A stretch of 64,000 bases of DNA from UBA5734 sp964528645. Lineage in GTDB: Bacteria > Bacillota > Clostridia > Saccharofermentanales > UBA5734. Of the stretch, positions 17,387-26,398 are shown one piece after another. The position numbers and the translations under genes are program-made. Positions within the stretch are counted from its first letter, which is position 1. Every line of letters starts with the position of its first letter. The DNA lies in assembly GCA_964528645.1 (NCBI GenBank), contig CAZGSR010000006.1:1-64000 (forward strand), given 5' to 3'. The notes under the pieces are model-generated. The model saw only the letters and a program-made list of their open reading frames with translations. It was not told the DNA's origin and did not search any database.

Positions 17387-18415
17387 TCAAGCCAAATCGG
17401 CGATGGTCAGGACCAGTTCACGGGAATCCGGCCAGCCCAGGCAAGGATCGGTGATGGACTTGCCGAACACGCCGCCACCGATGGACTGGCTGCCTTCTTC
17501 GAGGTAGCTTTCGATCATCAGCCCTTTGACCAGGCTTCTGATTTCTGGTGACAGGCGTCTGCTGTGCAGCACTTCCTTGGCGATGCGGGGCTGTTCTTTG
17601 AAACGTTTGTTGGAATTGGAGTGATTGGTGTCAATCAGGCAGGCCGGGTTTGCCAGTTCGCGCTGGCCGTACATTTTCGCCAGCATCTGGAGGTCTTCGT
17701 AATGGTAATTGGGGATCGATCGGCCGGAATGGTCGACGGCGCCCCGCAGGATGGCATGGGCCAGGGGATTGCCACTGGTGCGGACCTGAAAGCCCTGGTA
17801 GGCAAAGACATGCCCGTGCTGGGCAGCGTAAATTCCATTGAGCATGACGCTCAAGTCCCCACTGGTCGGATTTTTCATGCCGGCAGGCATATCAATGCCA
17901 CTGACCGTCAGGCGGTGCTGTTGGTTTTCGACGGACCGGGCACCGATGGCTACATATGACAAAAGGTCAGACAGGTAGGTGTGGTTCTCCGGGTAGAGCA
18001 TTTCGTCCGCCGCGGACAGGCCAGTCAGCTCGATCGCGTGCAAATGCAGGCGGCGCAGGGCAATCAGGCCCCCTACCATGTCCGGTTCACGTTCTGGATC
18101 AGGCTGGTGGGAAATGCCCTTATACCCCTCACCCGTTGTGCGAGGTTTGTTGGTGTAGATGCGCGGCACGAGGACGAGCCGGTCGGCAACCTCCTCTTGC
18201 AGCAATGACAGGCGGTGGCAGTATTCCAGAACCGGTTCTTCGGAATCTGCCGAGCAGGGGCCGATGATTAAAAGGAATTTGTCCGACTGGCCAGTCAGGA
18301 TGTCCAGGATCTCCTGGTCACGCCTTGCTTTGATCGCCAACACTTTCTCTGTGGCTGGGAATTGGCGGATGATTTCTTCGGAACTTGGGATGCGGGTGAT
18401 GTATTCAAAACCCAT
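17387..18415 (-). CDS. 3-deoxy-7-phosphoheptulonate (DAHP) synthase
   Basis: A 342-residue class I (AroFGH-type) enzyme joining phosphoenolpyruvate and erythrose-4-phosphate, the entry to aromatic amino acid synthesis. Visible motifs are GPCSADS near residue 55, RIYTNKPRT, GARSVENQQHR, and DTNHSNSNK. The ATG at 18415 follows AGGAG with good spacing, which makes an ATG eight codons upstream unlikely. Feedback specificity (Phe, Tyr or Trp) cannot be read. No other aro genes adjoin it; it leads into miaB-mutS. Confidence 0.93.
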   Translation of the reverse strand: MGFEYITRIPSSEEIIRQFPATEKVLAIKARRDQEILDILTGQSDKFLLIIGPCSADSEEPVLEYCHRLSLLQEEVADRLVLVPRIYTNKPRTTGEGYKGISHQPDPEREPDMVGGLIALRRLHLHAIELTGLSAADEMLYPENHTYLSDLLSYVAIGARSVENQQHRLTVSGIDMPAGMKNPTSGDLSVMLNGIYAAQHGHVFAYQGFQVRTSGNPLAHAILRGAVDHSGRSIPNYHYEDLQMLAKMYGQRELANPACLIDTNHSNSNKRFKEQPRIAKEVLHSRRLSPEIRSLVKGLMIESYLEEGSQSIGGGVFGKSITDPCLGWPDSRELVLTIADLA

Positions 18416-18435
18416 GGGTACTTCTCCTGTTCTCT

Positions 18436-19065
18436 TCATATTGGTTTCACAGCGGCAACATCGGGGATGAAATCAAAGACAAGATTCCCAAGATCTTCCC
18501 GCTGGATCATCTTGTTCAATTCTTTCGGATTTGTATAGGATAAGATCAGGATATCAGCTTCGCTGTCATCCTGATCTGGACTTTTGATCTTCAGGAATAT
18601 CAGTCGTGAATGACTCAGAGACGCATATCCGCGGCGGATCTTCTCTCGCACCAGGGACAAAAGTCTGGAGCTACCTCCTGACAGGGCCTTGAGGATTTCC
18701 CGGTCCGGGAGGGAATGGATCTGTTCCGCTGTCATGATCACGATCTTGTCAAGCTGATGACGGGAGCATTGCCAGAGGTCATGATCGGTTTCAAACCGGA
18801 TGTAATCCTGAGTGAAGAAAAGATTGACAGGTGTCGGGATCGGAAATGGCAATCCACCCAAATGACGGACCCTGCTGGCACTGGTTGCGCCCAGTTCGTG
18901 GCTTCTTAAGATCATGCGGTGATTGTCCTGATGGCGGCGGAAATTGATGGCAAATAAGGCAATCCCGCTGCCAATGACAAGAATAGCCGCCTCGGCTGGT
19001 GTCAACGAACCTGTCATAGCCAGTAGCAGACTGCTGATGATCAAAACCAGGATCAAGCCCGTCAC
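18436..19065 (-). CDS. unknown protein with two N-terminal TM helices
   Basis: A 209-residue protein with no family I recognise. Two hydrophobic helices (about residues 3-18 and 26-42, hairpin-like with a short loop) are followed by a basic stretch and a mixed soluble domain of about 160 residues, presumably cytoplasmic. The GTG start follows AAAGGAG with 7-base spacing. It ends 20 bases before the DAHP synthase start and begins 40 bases after the pseudouridine synthase, so it may be transcribed with either neighbour. No function is proposed. Confidence 0.75.
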   Translation of the reverse strand: MTGLILVLIISSLLLAMTGSLTPAEAAILVIGSGIALFAINFRRHQDNHRMILRSHELGATSASRVRHLGGLPFPIPTPVNLFFTQDYIRFETDHDLWQCSRHQLDKIVIMTAEQIHSLPDREILKALSGGSSRLLSLVREKIRRGYASLSHSRLIFLKIKSPDQDDSEADILILSYTNPKELNKMIQREDLGNLVFDFIPDVAAVKPI

Positions 19066-19105
19066 ACCGGTGCTCCTTTCTCATCTTTTGGATCAAACGA
19101 TTGTA

Positions 19106-19897
19106 TCATAACTTTCCAGTTGCTCCCAGAACTTCTGTGACTGATTTGAACAGAGTCCAAGGTTCCTGATTGGGGGGTGGCAGCTGAAAGATCAGCCGCT
19201 GCTGGGTCAGAGGATGCAGCAGCGAAACTTGAGCGGCTTGCAGCGCGATCTGCCCTGGCTTGCCTTCAAGGAACTGGCTTGCGTATTTGACATCATTGAT
19301 GATGGGACACCCGAGATGGGATAGCTGGACACGGATCTGATGATGTCGTCCGGTCATCAGTTCGACGGTCAGCCAGGCTAGATCTTGCCCTTTCCAGGTG
19401 ATTCGGTCTGCAATCCAGAAAAACAGGCGGGCAGTTTTTTTATCTTTGACTGAATCCTGGGCGACTGCGACCCGGCTGATATTTTGACCTGGCAGTTTGA
19501 CCAGATCGTTGACCAGTTGGCCGCTAGGCTGCTGAGGAGCGGGGCTGACGAGTGCCCGGTAGGTTTTCCGGAATTCACCCCGGGCCATCTGGCGCGTCAA
19601 AGCGGTCTGGGCTGCGGCCGTTTTGGCCAGGACAACAAGACCTGAGACCGGTCTGTCCAGGCGGTGAACCAGGTAAAGGGTGTCACCGAGCCGGCTTCCC
19701 TGGAGCTGGTCCAGTAGATTTTCCGAGCCGGACTTGTCAGGCTGCACGGCCAGGCCAGCTGGCTTGGCAACGACCAACATGGTTTCGTCCTCATAAACCA
19801 CAGGCACAGGCAACTGGGCCGGTGATGAGTGGTTTCGTCTGCCTGTGGGTCGCGGCTGATCCCAGAAACTGGCATCAAAAGAAATTGAACCTGGCAT
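19106..19897 (-). CDS. RluA-family pseudouridine synthase (no S4 domain)
   Basis: A 263-residue enzyme converting uridine to pseudouridine in RNA. The catalytic motif YLVHRLDRPVSGL contains the Asp nucleophile, preceded by VVAKPAGL and followed by TGRHHQIRVQL. It lacks the N-terminal S4 domain of RluD-type enzymes, so it resembles RluA/RluC-like short forms. Two adjacent ATGs (19900, 19897) follow AAGGA; the second has better spacing. Target site unknown. It is the last gene downstream of the pyr cluster and the YgjP-like gene. Confidence 0.88.
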   Translation of the reverse strand: MPGSISFDASFWDQPRPTGRRNHSSPAQLPVPVVYEDETMLVVAKPAGLAVQPDKSGSENLLDQLQGSRLGDTLYLVHRLDRPVSGLVVLAKTAAAQTALTRQMARGEFRKTYRALVSPAPQQPSGQLVNDLVKLPGQNISRVAVAQDSVKDKKTARLFFWIADRITWKGQDLAWLTVELMTGRHHQIRVQLSHLGCPIINDVKYASQFLEGKPGQIALQAAQVSLLHPLTQQRLIFQLPPPNQEPWTLFKSVTEVLGATGKL

Positions 19898-19908
19898 CAT
19901 TCGATCCT

Positions 19909-20457
19909 TCAGGCGAGCAAATACCGCTGCAAGGCCCGGCGTTTTGCCTGGGCTCCGGGCAACAGCTGTTCCAGCTGGCGATGAAAACACGGGCTGTGGT
20001 CAAAATGGATCAGATGGCATAACTCATGGATGACAATGTACTCGAGCAAATCATCCGGCAAAAGTCCTGCACAGAGATTGATGGATATGACGCCGCTTTT
20101 GCTGCAGCTCCCCCAGCGTCTTTTCTGGCGCCGGATGACCAGTTGTGCGGGTGCCAGCCGGGGGAAGCGCTGGATGACATTGACAGCCTTTTGCCTGGTC
20201 TGGCGGCGTAAGGCAGCGATCTGATCTGGGTTCAAAGGAACCTGGACCGGAATCAGGTGGCTGTTTTCATTCATTTTGCGTCGGATCCAGGGTTCCTTTT
20301 CCTGGACGAAGCGCTGGATGTCGGCCAGCGGCATTTTTAAACCACAACGCACTTCCAGCTGGTTGTCTGGGTGAAGCACCAGGGCCATGGTCTTGCGTTT
20401 GCTGCGGATGACTGTATAGGGAATGGTGGCATCAGGCATTAGGTCAGATTTGGCCAT
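19909..20457 (-). CDS. YgjP-like metal-dependent hydrolase (DUF45)
   Basis: A 182-residue protein with a zinc-peptidase signature HELCHLIHFDHSPCFH near its C-terminus, as in YgjP/SprT-like proteins (DUF45/M48-related). The RRQKRRWGSCSKSGVISIN stretch before it is typical. Function in the cell is not established for the family. The start at 20457 overlaps the pyrE-like gene by 14 bases, which implies coupling; a later ATG at 20439 has no site. Confidence 0.85.
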   Translation of the reverse strand: MAKSDLMPDATIPYTVIRSKRKTMALVLHPDNQLEVRCGLKMPLADIQRFVQEKEPWIRRKMNENSHLIPVQVPLNPDQIAALRRQTRQKAVNVIQRFPRLAPAQLVIRRQKRRWGSCSKSGVISINLCAGLLPDDLLEYIVIHELCHLIHFDHSPCFHRQLEQLLPGAQAKRRALQRYLLA

Positions 20458-21301
20458 AACCCTGGTCGAGACATCTCTGGGCACGTTCGGCGGCTTTGCC
20501 CCCCAGTTTGATTTGTTCAGCCAGAAAATCCGGGTGTTCAGCCAAAAACCGGACCATGTACTGGTGCGGATCCTGCATGAAACGATTGACCTGCTCCGTT
20601 TGGGCCTGTGATAACAATCCAGCCGAGGTGGCCTGTTCAAACAGATCCAGATCGATTTTTGCCAGTGCGGTTAACTCAACACCTGCCTGCTGCAGAATTT
20701 CCCGGCCCCCCTGGTCACGGTCGACCACGACCGCTGTGTCCGTGATTGATCCACCCAGACGAGCGATGGCAGGCAGCCAGGCTCTGGTATAACTGGATGC
20801 CTCGGTCACCAGGTCAGCGACATGCAGGAATGTCTGTCCCTTCAGGTCATTGTCAGTCAGTTCGCGCACGGACTGGAAATTCTGGTCGCTCCAGTAAGCT
20901 CTGCCATCCTTGAGAATGGCGACATGTGGTTTGCCTGTCCGTGCGGCCACCGCAACGGAAAAGAAGAAATCCCTTCTTTCACCACCGGACACAACATCAA
21001 AATCGAAGGTGGAAACGGCATCGACCAACTGGTCGATGACTGCCTTGAAAACAGGCTGTTGCTGGTAATGCTCCAGAATCACGGTGGCGAGCATGCCAGG
21101 CAATTCAAGAGGCGTCTGGACTGCCTGTTCGATCAGGGTCAGTAGCTGGTTGGCCTGGGCTTCACTGCCATACAGGAAATGTGTGTTGATATAATAGGGC
21201 CCCAGGGTGCCGGATGTATACCAGAATGGCTGGTCAGCCGGACTGACCCGGATGGCCATGGTATCGAACAAAGCTTTGACGATGGATTGATCTTGTTTCA
21301 C
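20444..21301 (-). CDS. pyrE: orotate phosphoribosyltransferase-like protein
   Basis: A 285-residue phosphoribosyltransferase-fold protein, larger than the usual 200-230 residue PyrE. The segment PFWYTSGTLGPYYINTHF near residue 25 and VVVDRDQGGREIL near 195 suggest an OMP synthase relative. Being last in a pyr operon that otherwise has no pyrE supports this. The GTG at 21301 follows GGGGAGG with 9-base spacing; the upstream TTG has none. I am sure of operon membership, less sure of the exact reaction. Confidence 0.7.
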   Translation of the reverse strand: MKQDQSIVKALFDTMAIRVSPADQPFWYTSGTLGPYYINTHFLYGSEAQANQLLTLIEQAVQTPLELPGMLATVILEHYQQQPVFKAVIDQLVDAVSTFDFDVVSGGERRDFFFSVAVAARTGKPHVAILKDGRAYWSDQNFQSVRELTDNDLKGQTFLHVADLVTEASSYTRAWLPAIARLGGSITDTAVVVDRDQGGREILQQAGVELTALAKIDLDLFEQATSAGLLSQAQTEQVNRFMQDPHQYMVRFLAEHPDFLAEQIKLGGKAAERAQRCLDQGYGQI

Positions 21302-21341
21302 GAAATAATTCCTCCCCAAAAGTCCTGATGCATTCAGGATA

Positions 21342-22256
21342 TCATGACCAGGGTTGCAGCAGCCCCGTGTATTGGCTCAATTGATCCATCTTTTCAGACA
21401 GGGCGATCGACTCCATTTCAGTAATGACATCATGACAGGCTGTCGGTCTGATGAGATTGGCGGTTCCAACCTGGATCGCAGAGGCTCCGGCGAGCATGAA
21501 TTCGATCGCATCTTCACCATTCATGATACCGCCCATGCCGATGATCGGGATCCGGACAGCCCGATAGACATCCCAGACCATCCGCAGGGCAACGGGTTTG
21601 ACGGCGGGACCGGACAAGCCTCCTGTGTTGTTGCGCAAAACGGGGCGGCGTGTCTTGCGATCGATTGCCAGTCCCAGCAGCGTATTGATCAGGCTCACCG
21701 CATCCGCGCCAGCGGCTTCAGCAGCCATTGCCATGTCGGCGATGCTGGTGACATTGGGTGTCAGCTTGACCCAGAGCGGTTTGTGGGTCTTGGACCGGAC
21801 CGCACGGACCACTTCTTCGATCATGGGCGCTGAACTGCCAAAAGCCATGCAACCTTTGCTGACATTGGGACAGGACAGGTTCAGTTCGATCCCGTCGACA
21901 TCGGTGGCATCCAAATGTTCGGCCATGGTGACGTTTTCTTCCAGCGAATGGCCAGCAATATTGGCAATGATCGTGGTGCCAAGGCTTTTCATGAAAGGAA
22001 GTTCAGTGGCAATGAACGCCTGCAGGCCAGGATTTTGCAAACCGACACTGTTTAACAGGCCACCTGACGTCTCAGCCACCCGGGGTGGATCATTCCCCAG
22101 GCGAGGATTCAGGGTCAGGCCTTTGGAGCTGATCGCGCCCAGTTCAGACAAGTCGTTCCACTGCTGCATTTCCCGGCCGAAACCGAAAGTTCCAGAGGCA
22201 GCTATGACAGGGTTTTTCAGAGTCAAAGACCCGATTTGGATAGCCAGGTTCACCAT
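21342..22256 (-). CDS. pyrD: dihydroorotate dehydrogenase, catalytic subunit (class 1B)
   Basis: A 304-residue FMN enzyme oxidising dihydroorotate to orotate. NLSCPN, the catalytic Cys region and the FMN-phosphate-binding GLSGPAVKP and GMGGI are present. It pairs with PyrK, encoded just upstream with a 7-base overlap, so electrons go to NAD+ through PyrK (class 1B). The ATG at 22256 follows GGAGG inside the pyrK end. Confidence 0.95.
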   Translation of the reverse strand: MVNLAIQIGSLTLKNPVIAASGTFGFGREMQQWNDLSELGAISSKGLTLNPRLGNDPPRVAETSGGLLNSVGLQNPGLQAFIATELPFMKSLGTTIIANIAGHSLEENVTMAEHLDATDVDGIELNLSCPNVSKGCMAFGSSAPMIEEVVRAVRSKTHKPLWVKLTPNVTSIADMAMAAEAAGADAVSLINTLLGLAIDRKTRRPVLRNNTGGLSGPAVKPVALRMVWDVYRAVRIPIIGMGGIMNGEDAIEFMLAGASAIQVGTANLIRPTACHDVITEMESIALSEKMDQLSQYTGLLQPWS

Positions 22257-23038
22257 ACGACAGCCTCCGCCGGAAAGACAGGTCCTTCGACACAACAGCG
22301 CTGATGACTGATCTCCCCTGTTTCTTGTTCCTTGATTTTACAGACACAGACGAGACAGATGCCAATTCCACAGCCCATGCGTTCCTCGAGGGAGACCTGG
22401 CAGGGCAAACCAGCCTGAGCTGACCGTTCCGCCACCGCCTGCATCATGATTTTGGGGCCACAGGTCAGGACGACTGTTCCTTCCACTGGATCGAGATCCG
22501 CCAGGACTCTATCCAGCGCCATGGCTGCATGACCATCAACATCCATACCGCCTGTGTCCGAGGCAAAAACGGATTGGTTGGCAATGTGGCGGAATTCATC
22601 GATGAGGATGGCGTCTTGAGGGCTGCGATAACCGCAGACTGCTACCGTTTCGATGCCGGCTGCCCGGCAATGCTCCTGGACAAAATACAGCGGGAACACG
22701 CCTGTTCCGCCGCCGACCGTGATGACACGGCGGTAGCCAGCCAGATCAAAGCCATGACCCAGGGGACCCAGGACAGAAACAGTAAAACCAGATTTCAGCT
22801 CCTTAAGCTCCAGCGTTCCTTTCCCTTTGACCTGGATGCCGATCTGGAACGTGCCGGCAATCCGGTCGACTGACAGGATGCCAAAGGGCCGGCGCAGGAA
22901 TTGCTGGCAGGATACATTGACAAACTGGCCTGGCAGCGCGGCTCGGCTGATAGCCTCCCCCTCTAACGTCAGGACGAAAAACTGGTCGTTCAGGGGCTTG
23001 TTTTCGAGGATGGTGCATGTCCATACAATCTGCTGCAT
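22250..23038 (-). CDS. pyrK: dihydroorotate dehydrogenase electron-transfer subunit
   Basis: A 262-residue FAD and [2Fe-2S] protein that passes electrons from PyrD to NAD+. The flavin-binding RRPFGI, the NAD-binding VGGGTGVFPLYFV and a C-terminal Cys cluster (GCGIGICLVCVCK, then RCC) are visible. It lies between carB and pyrD. Confidence 0.95.
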   Translation of the reverse strand: MQQIVWTCTILENKPLNDQFFVLTLEGEAISRAALPGQFVNVSCQQFLRRPFGILSVDRIAGTFQIGIQVKGKGTLELKELKSGFTVSVLGPLGHGFDLAGYRRVITVGGGTGVFPLYFVQEHCRAAGIETVAVCGYRSPQDAILIDEFRHIANQSVFASDTGGMDVDGHAAMALDRVLADLDPVEGTVVLTCGPKIMMQAVAERSAQAGLPCQVSLEERMGCGIGICLVCVCKIKEQETGEISHQRCCVEGPVFPAEAVVW

Positions 23039-23049
23039 TCCAGTATCCC

Positions 23050-26000
23050 CTATTTTTTCAACATGTCGTTTTGCATCGGCATTTCATTCAATGGCAATGT
23101 GTTTTCCCTGGTCGCAGCAACAATGTCGGCAAAGACCTGGATTTCATAAGGCTTGAGATCGGCAGGTGTCATTTCGCGCTCCAGGCATTCGACCACGGCC
23201 ACCAGGGTATCCAGTGAGGTGATGGTCGCAATCCCATGCTCTATCGCGTGGCGGCGCAGGCGGAAGCCTTCCCGGTCATCATTGGAGTTTGAATTCTCCG
23301 TATTGATCAGCATCTTGACGATTCCCTGGTCGATCATGTCGACGGTGGACGGATGGCCTTCTTCTACCCGGCGTGAGATGCTGCAGGGAATGCCATACTT
23401 GTTGAGGTAATTGGCTGTGCCACCGGTACCGTAGAGCTCGAAGCCCAGGTTGTTGAGACGGCTGGCCAGCAGAACAAGATCTGGTTTGTCGCTGTCCCTG
23501 ACTGTCATCAGAATGCCGGCACCTTTGGGCGGGAATTTGAAATTGGACGCGAGGATCGCCTTGTACATGGCTTCACTGTACGTTGTAGACAGACCAAGGA
23601 CCTCACCGGTGCTCTTCATCTCCGGACCGAGGCTGGTGTCGACATCGTGCAGTTTTTCAAAAGAGAAAACCGGTGCTTTGATGGCATAGACCGCTGGGTA
23701 GCGGGCGAAAAGGCCCGTGCCGTATTCAAAGTCCTTCAAGCGCGCACCCATCATGACACGAGTCGCCAGATCGACAATCGGGATGCCGGTGACCTTGCTG
23801 ATGTAAGGCACGGTCCGTGACGAACGCGGATTGACTTCGATCACATAGACGTCGTCGTTATACAGGATGAACTGGATGTTGATCAACCCGATGACTTTGA
23901 GGGCCCGGGCCAATTTTCTCGTATGGTCGATCAGAATGTCGCGGATTCGCTCCGAAATGTAGGCCGGGAAGATCGAAATCGAGTCTCCTGAGTGGACACC
24001 AGCGCGTTCGAGGTGCTCCATGATCCCTGGAATCAGAATGTCTTCGCCATCAGAAACCGCATCGACTTCGAGCTCGACACCCATCAGGTACTTGTCGACC
24101 AGGATCGGGTTTTCCTGTTCGACAAGATTGATAATCCGCATGTATTCGATCATGTCCGTATCATTGTGGACAATGGCCATTCCCTGGCCGCCCAGGACAT
24201 AGGAGGGCCGGACGAGAACGGGATAGCCGAGGCTGGCAGCTGCTGCAAGTGCCTCATCGGCAGTGCGGACCGTCGTGCCACTCGGCCGCTTGATCTCGCA
24301 CTCCTCAAGGATGGCATCAAAGCGCTGGCGGTCTTCCGCTGCATCGACTCCATCCGCTGAGGTGCCGAAAATGGGCAGACCCATTTCGGTCACAGCCTTG
24401 ATCAGCTTGATCGCCGTCTGGCCGCCAAACTGGCAAATTGCGCCGTCCGGCTTTTCGTTCTCGATAATTGCGCGCACATCGTCTGGTGTCAGGGGTTCGA
24501 AATAGAGTCGGTCGGAGGTATCGAAATCGGTCGAAACGGTCTCTGGATTGTTGTTGGCGATGATCGCCTCATAGCCGAGTTCGCGCAATGCCCAGACCGA
24601 GTGGACCGAGCAATAGTCGAACTCGATGCCCTGGCCGATCCGGATCGGGCCGGAACCGAGCACGAGGATCTTCTTGCGGTCGGTGCGGATGGCCTCATTC
24701 TTCATGTCAAAGGTCGAGTAGAAATACGGCGTCACGGCATCATATTCACCGGCGCATGTATCAACCATTTTATAGGTATGAACCAGGCCAAGCTCCTTGC
24801 GGCGCTGGCGGATTGTTTCTGCAGGAATCCCGCTGAGTTTGGCAATCCAGGAATCGGTGAAGGCCATGCGAACCGCCTTTGTCAGCAACGCGTCGTCGAT
24901 GGTTTTCATGGCACTGATGGCCGTTTCGGTCGCAACCAGGCTTGAGAGCTTTTTCAGGAAGAATTTGTCAATCCAAGTCCGATCATAGATCTCATCGAGC
25001 GAAAAACCACGCCGGATGCCTTCCGCGACGGCAAACAGGCGCATATCATCGGCCTGGATCATACGCGGCCAGAGATCATGGTCGGACAAATTCATCATCA
25101 GCGGTACACGCATGCCATTCAGGCCTAACTCGAGTGATCGGACGGCCTTCATCAAGGATGCCTCAAACGTGTTGGCGATCGCCATGACTTCGCCGGTGGC
25201 CTTCATCTGTGTGCCCAGAGTGCGTCGAGCCTTGACAAATTTGTCAAACGGCCATTTCGGGATCTTGGTGACAATGTAGTCAACTGCTGGTTCAAAGCTG
25301 GCTTTGGTGGTGCCGGTGACTTCATTGGGGATTTCATCGAGGGCATAACCCACCGCGATGCGTGAGGCAACCTTGGCGATCGGGTAGCCGGTGGCCTTGG
25401 AAGCCAGGGCTGAGCTGCGCGACAGACGGGGGTTGACTTCGATGACCGCATAGTCCACCTGGGTCGGGTGCTGGGCAAACTGGACATTGCAGCCACCGAC
25501 AATCCCCAGCTCGGTAACGATTTTCAAGGCTGCCGTGCGCAGTTTCTGATATTCGAGGTCGGTCAGGGTCTGGGCTGGTGCCACGACAATCGAGTCTCCG
25601 GTGTGGACACCAACCGGATCGAAGTTCTCCATGCTGCAGATGGTGATCGCGTTGCCTTTGGCGTCGCGCACGGCTTCGAATTCAATTTCCTTCCAGCCAG
25701 CAATGCTGCGTTCGATCAGAACCTGGTGTACCCGGCTGGCATTGAGGCCAGACACGGCAAACTGGCGCAGTGCTTTTTCGTCCGCTGCGATACCGCCACC
25801 CGTACCACCCAGGGTGAAAGCAGGCCGGACTATGACCGGATAGCCGATCTCCTCAGCCAGACGCAGGCATTCTTCGAGGTTGTTGGCAGTACCGGATGGG
25901 ATGCACGGTTCGTTGATTCGCAGCATCGCGGCACGGAACTCCTCGCGGTCCTCGCCCATCCGGATCCCTGCTGCCGGGGTACCCAGCATGGCTATGTTGT

Positions 26001-26331
26001 GCTTTTCCAGAAATCCGGATTCGGACAATTCCATCGCAAAATTCAAACCGGTCTGGCCGCCGAGGGTGGCCAGCAAGCCATCCACCTTCTCATCCAGCAT
26101 AATCCTCTGGATGACATCGATTTGCAGCGGCTCCAGGTATACTTTGTCCGCCATATTGGTGTCGGTCATGATCGTTGCCGGGTTGCTGTTGACCAGGACG
26201 ACTTCGAATCCTTCAGCCTTCAGGGCGCGGCAGGCTTGGGTCCCTGCGTAATCAAACTCGGCAGCCTGGCCAATGACGATCGGTCCAGAGCCGATGACCA
26301 TGATTTTATGAATGTCCGTGCGTTTGGGCAT
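23050..26331 (-). CDS. carB: carbamoyl-phosphate synthase large subunit
   Basis: A 1093-residue enzyme of two homologous ATP-grasp halves making carbamoyl phosphate. The first half opens GSGPIVIGQAAEFDYAGTQ and the second GSGPIRIGQGIEFDY near residue 560; the C-terminal regulatory MGS-like domain follows residue 940. Length and domain order are normal. The small glutaminase subunit (carA), which supplies ammonia, is not adjacent. An AAAGGAG site precedes the ATG, and the 59-base gap to pyrF holds a promoter. Confidence 0.96.
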   Translation of the reverse strand: MPKRTDIHKIMVIGSGPIVIGQAAEFDYAGTQACRALKAEGFEVVLVNSNPATIMTDTNMADKVYLEPLQIDVIQRIMLDEKVDGLLATLGGQTGLNFAMELSESGFLEKHNIAMLGTPAAGIRMGEDREEFRAAMLRINEPCIPSGTANNLEECLRLAEEIGYPVIVRPAFTLGGTGGGIAADEKALRQFAVSGLNASRVHQVLIERSIAGWKEIEFEAVRDAKGNAITICSMENFDPVGVHTGDSIVVAPAQTLTDLEYQKLRTAALKIVTELGIVGGCNVQFAQHPTQVDYAVIEVNPRLSRSSALASKATGYPIAKVASRIAVGYALDEIPNEVTGTTKASFEPAVDYIVTKIPKWPFDKFVKARRTLGTQMKATGEVMAIANTFEASLMKAVRSLELGLNGMRVPLMMNLSDHDLWPRMIQADDMRLFAVAEGIRRGFSLDEIYDRTWIDKFFLKKLSSLVATETAISAMKTIDDALLTKAVRMAFTDSWIAKLSGIPAETIRQRRKELGLVHTYKMVDTCAGEYDAVTPYFYSTFDMKNEAIRTDRKKILVLGSGPIRIGQGIEFDYCSVHSVWALRELGYEAIIANNNPETVSTDFDTSDRLYFEPLTPDDVRAIIENEKPDGAICQFGGQTAIKLIKAVTEMGLPIFGTSADGVDAAEDRQRFDAILEECEIKRPSGTTVRTADEALAAAASLGYPVLVRPSYVLGGQGMAIVHNDTDMIEYMRIINLVEQENPILVDKYLMGVELEVDAVSDGEDILIPGIMEHLERAGVHSGDSISIFPAYISERIRDILIDHTRKLARALKVIGLINIQFILYNDDVYVIEVNPRSSRTVPYISKVTGIPIVDLATRVMMGARLKDFEYGTGLFARYPAVYAIKAPVFSFEKLHDVDTSLGPEMKSTGEVLGLSTTYSEAMYKAILASNFKFPPKGAGILMTVRDSDKPDLVLLASRLNNLGFELYGTGGTANYLNKYGIPCSISRRVEEGHPSTVDMIDQGIVKMLINTENSNSNDDREGFRLRRHAIEHGIATITSLDTLVAVVECLEREMTPADLKPYEIQVFADIVAATRENTLPLNEMPMQNDMLKK

Positions 26332-26369
26332 GTTAATCTCCTTTCAGGAAAAGAGCCAGAATCTGTATA

Positions 26370-26398
26370 ATTATACGTTCATGTTTATAATTATTCAA
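26370..26398 (-). promoter_or_regulatory. internal promoter for carB
   Basis: On the minus strand TTGAAT (26393-26398), 17-base spacer, TATAAT (26370-26375), starting within the stop region of pyrF. Confidence 0.6.

Noticed and set aside
16641..17507. 288-codon frame antisense to miaB
   Set aside because: It overlaps conserved miaB and DAHP synthase coding; composition explains it.
25468..26370. 300-codon open frame antisense to carB
   Set aside because: It mirrors the strongly conserved carB gene, lacks a ribosome site and resembles no family.
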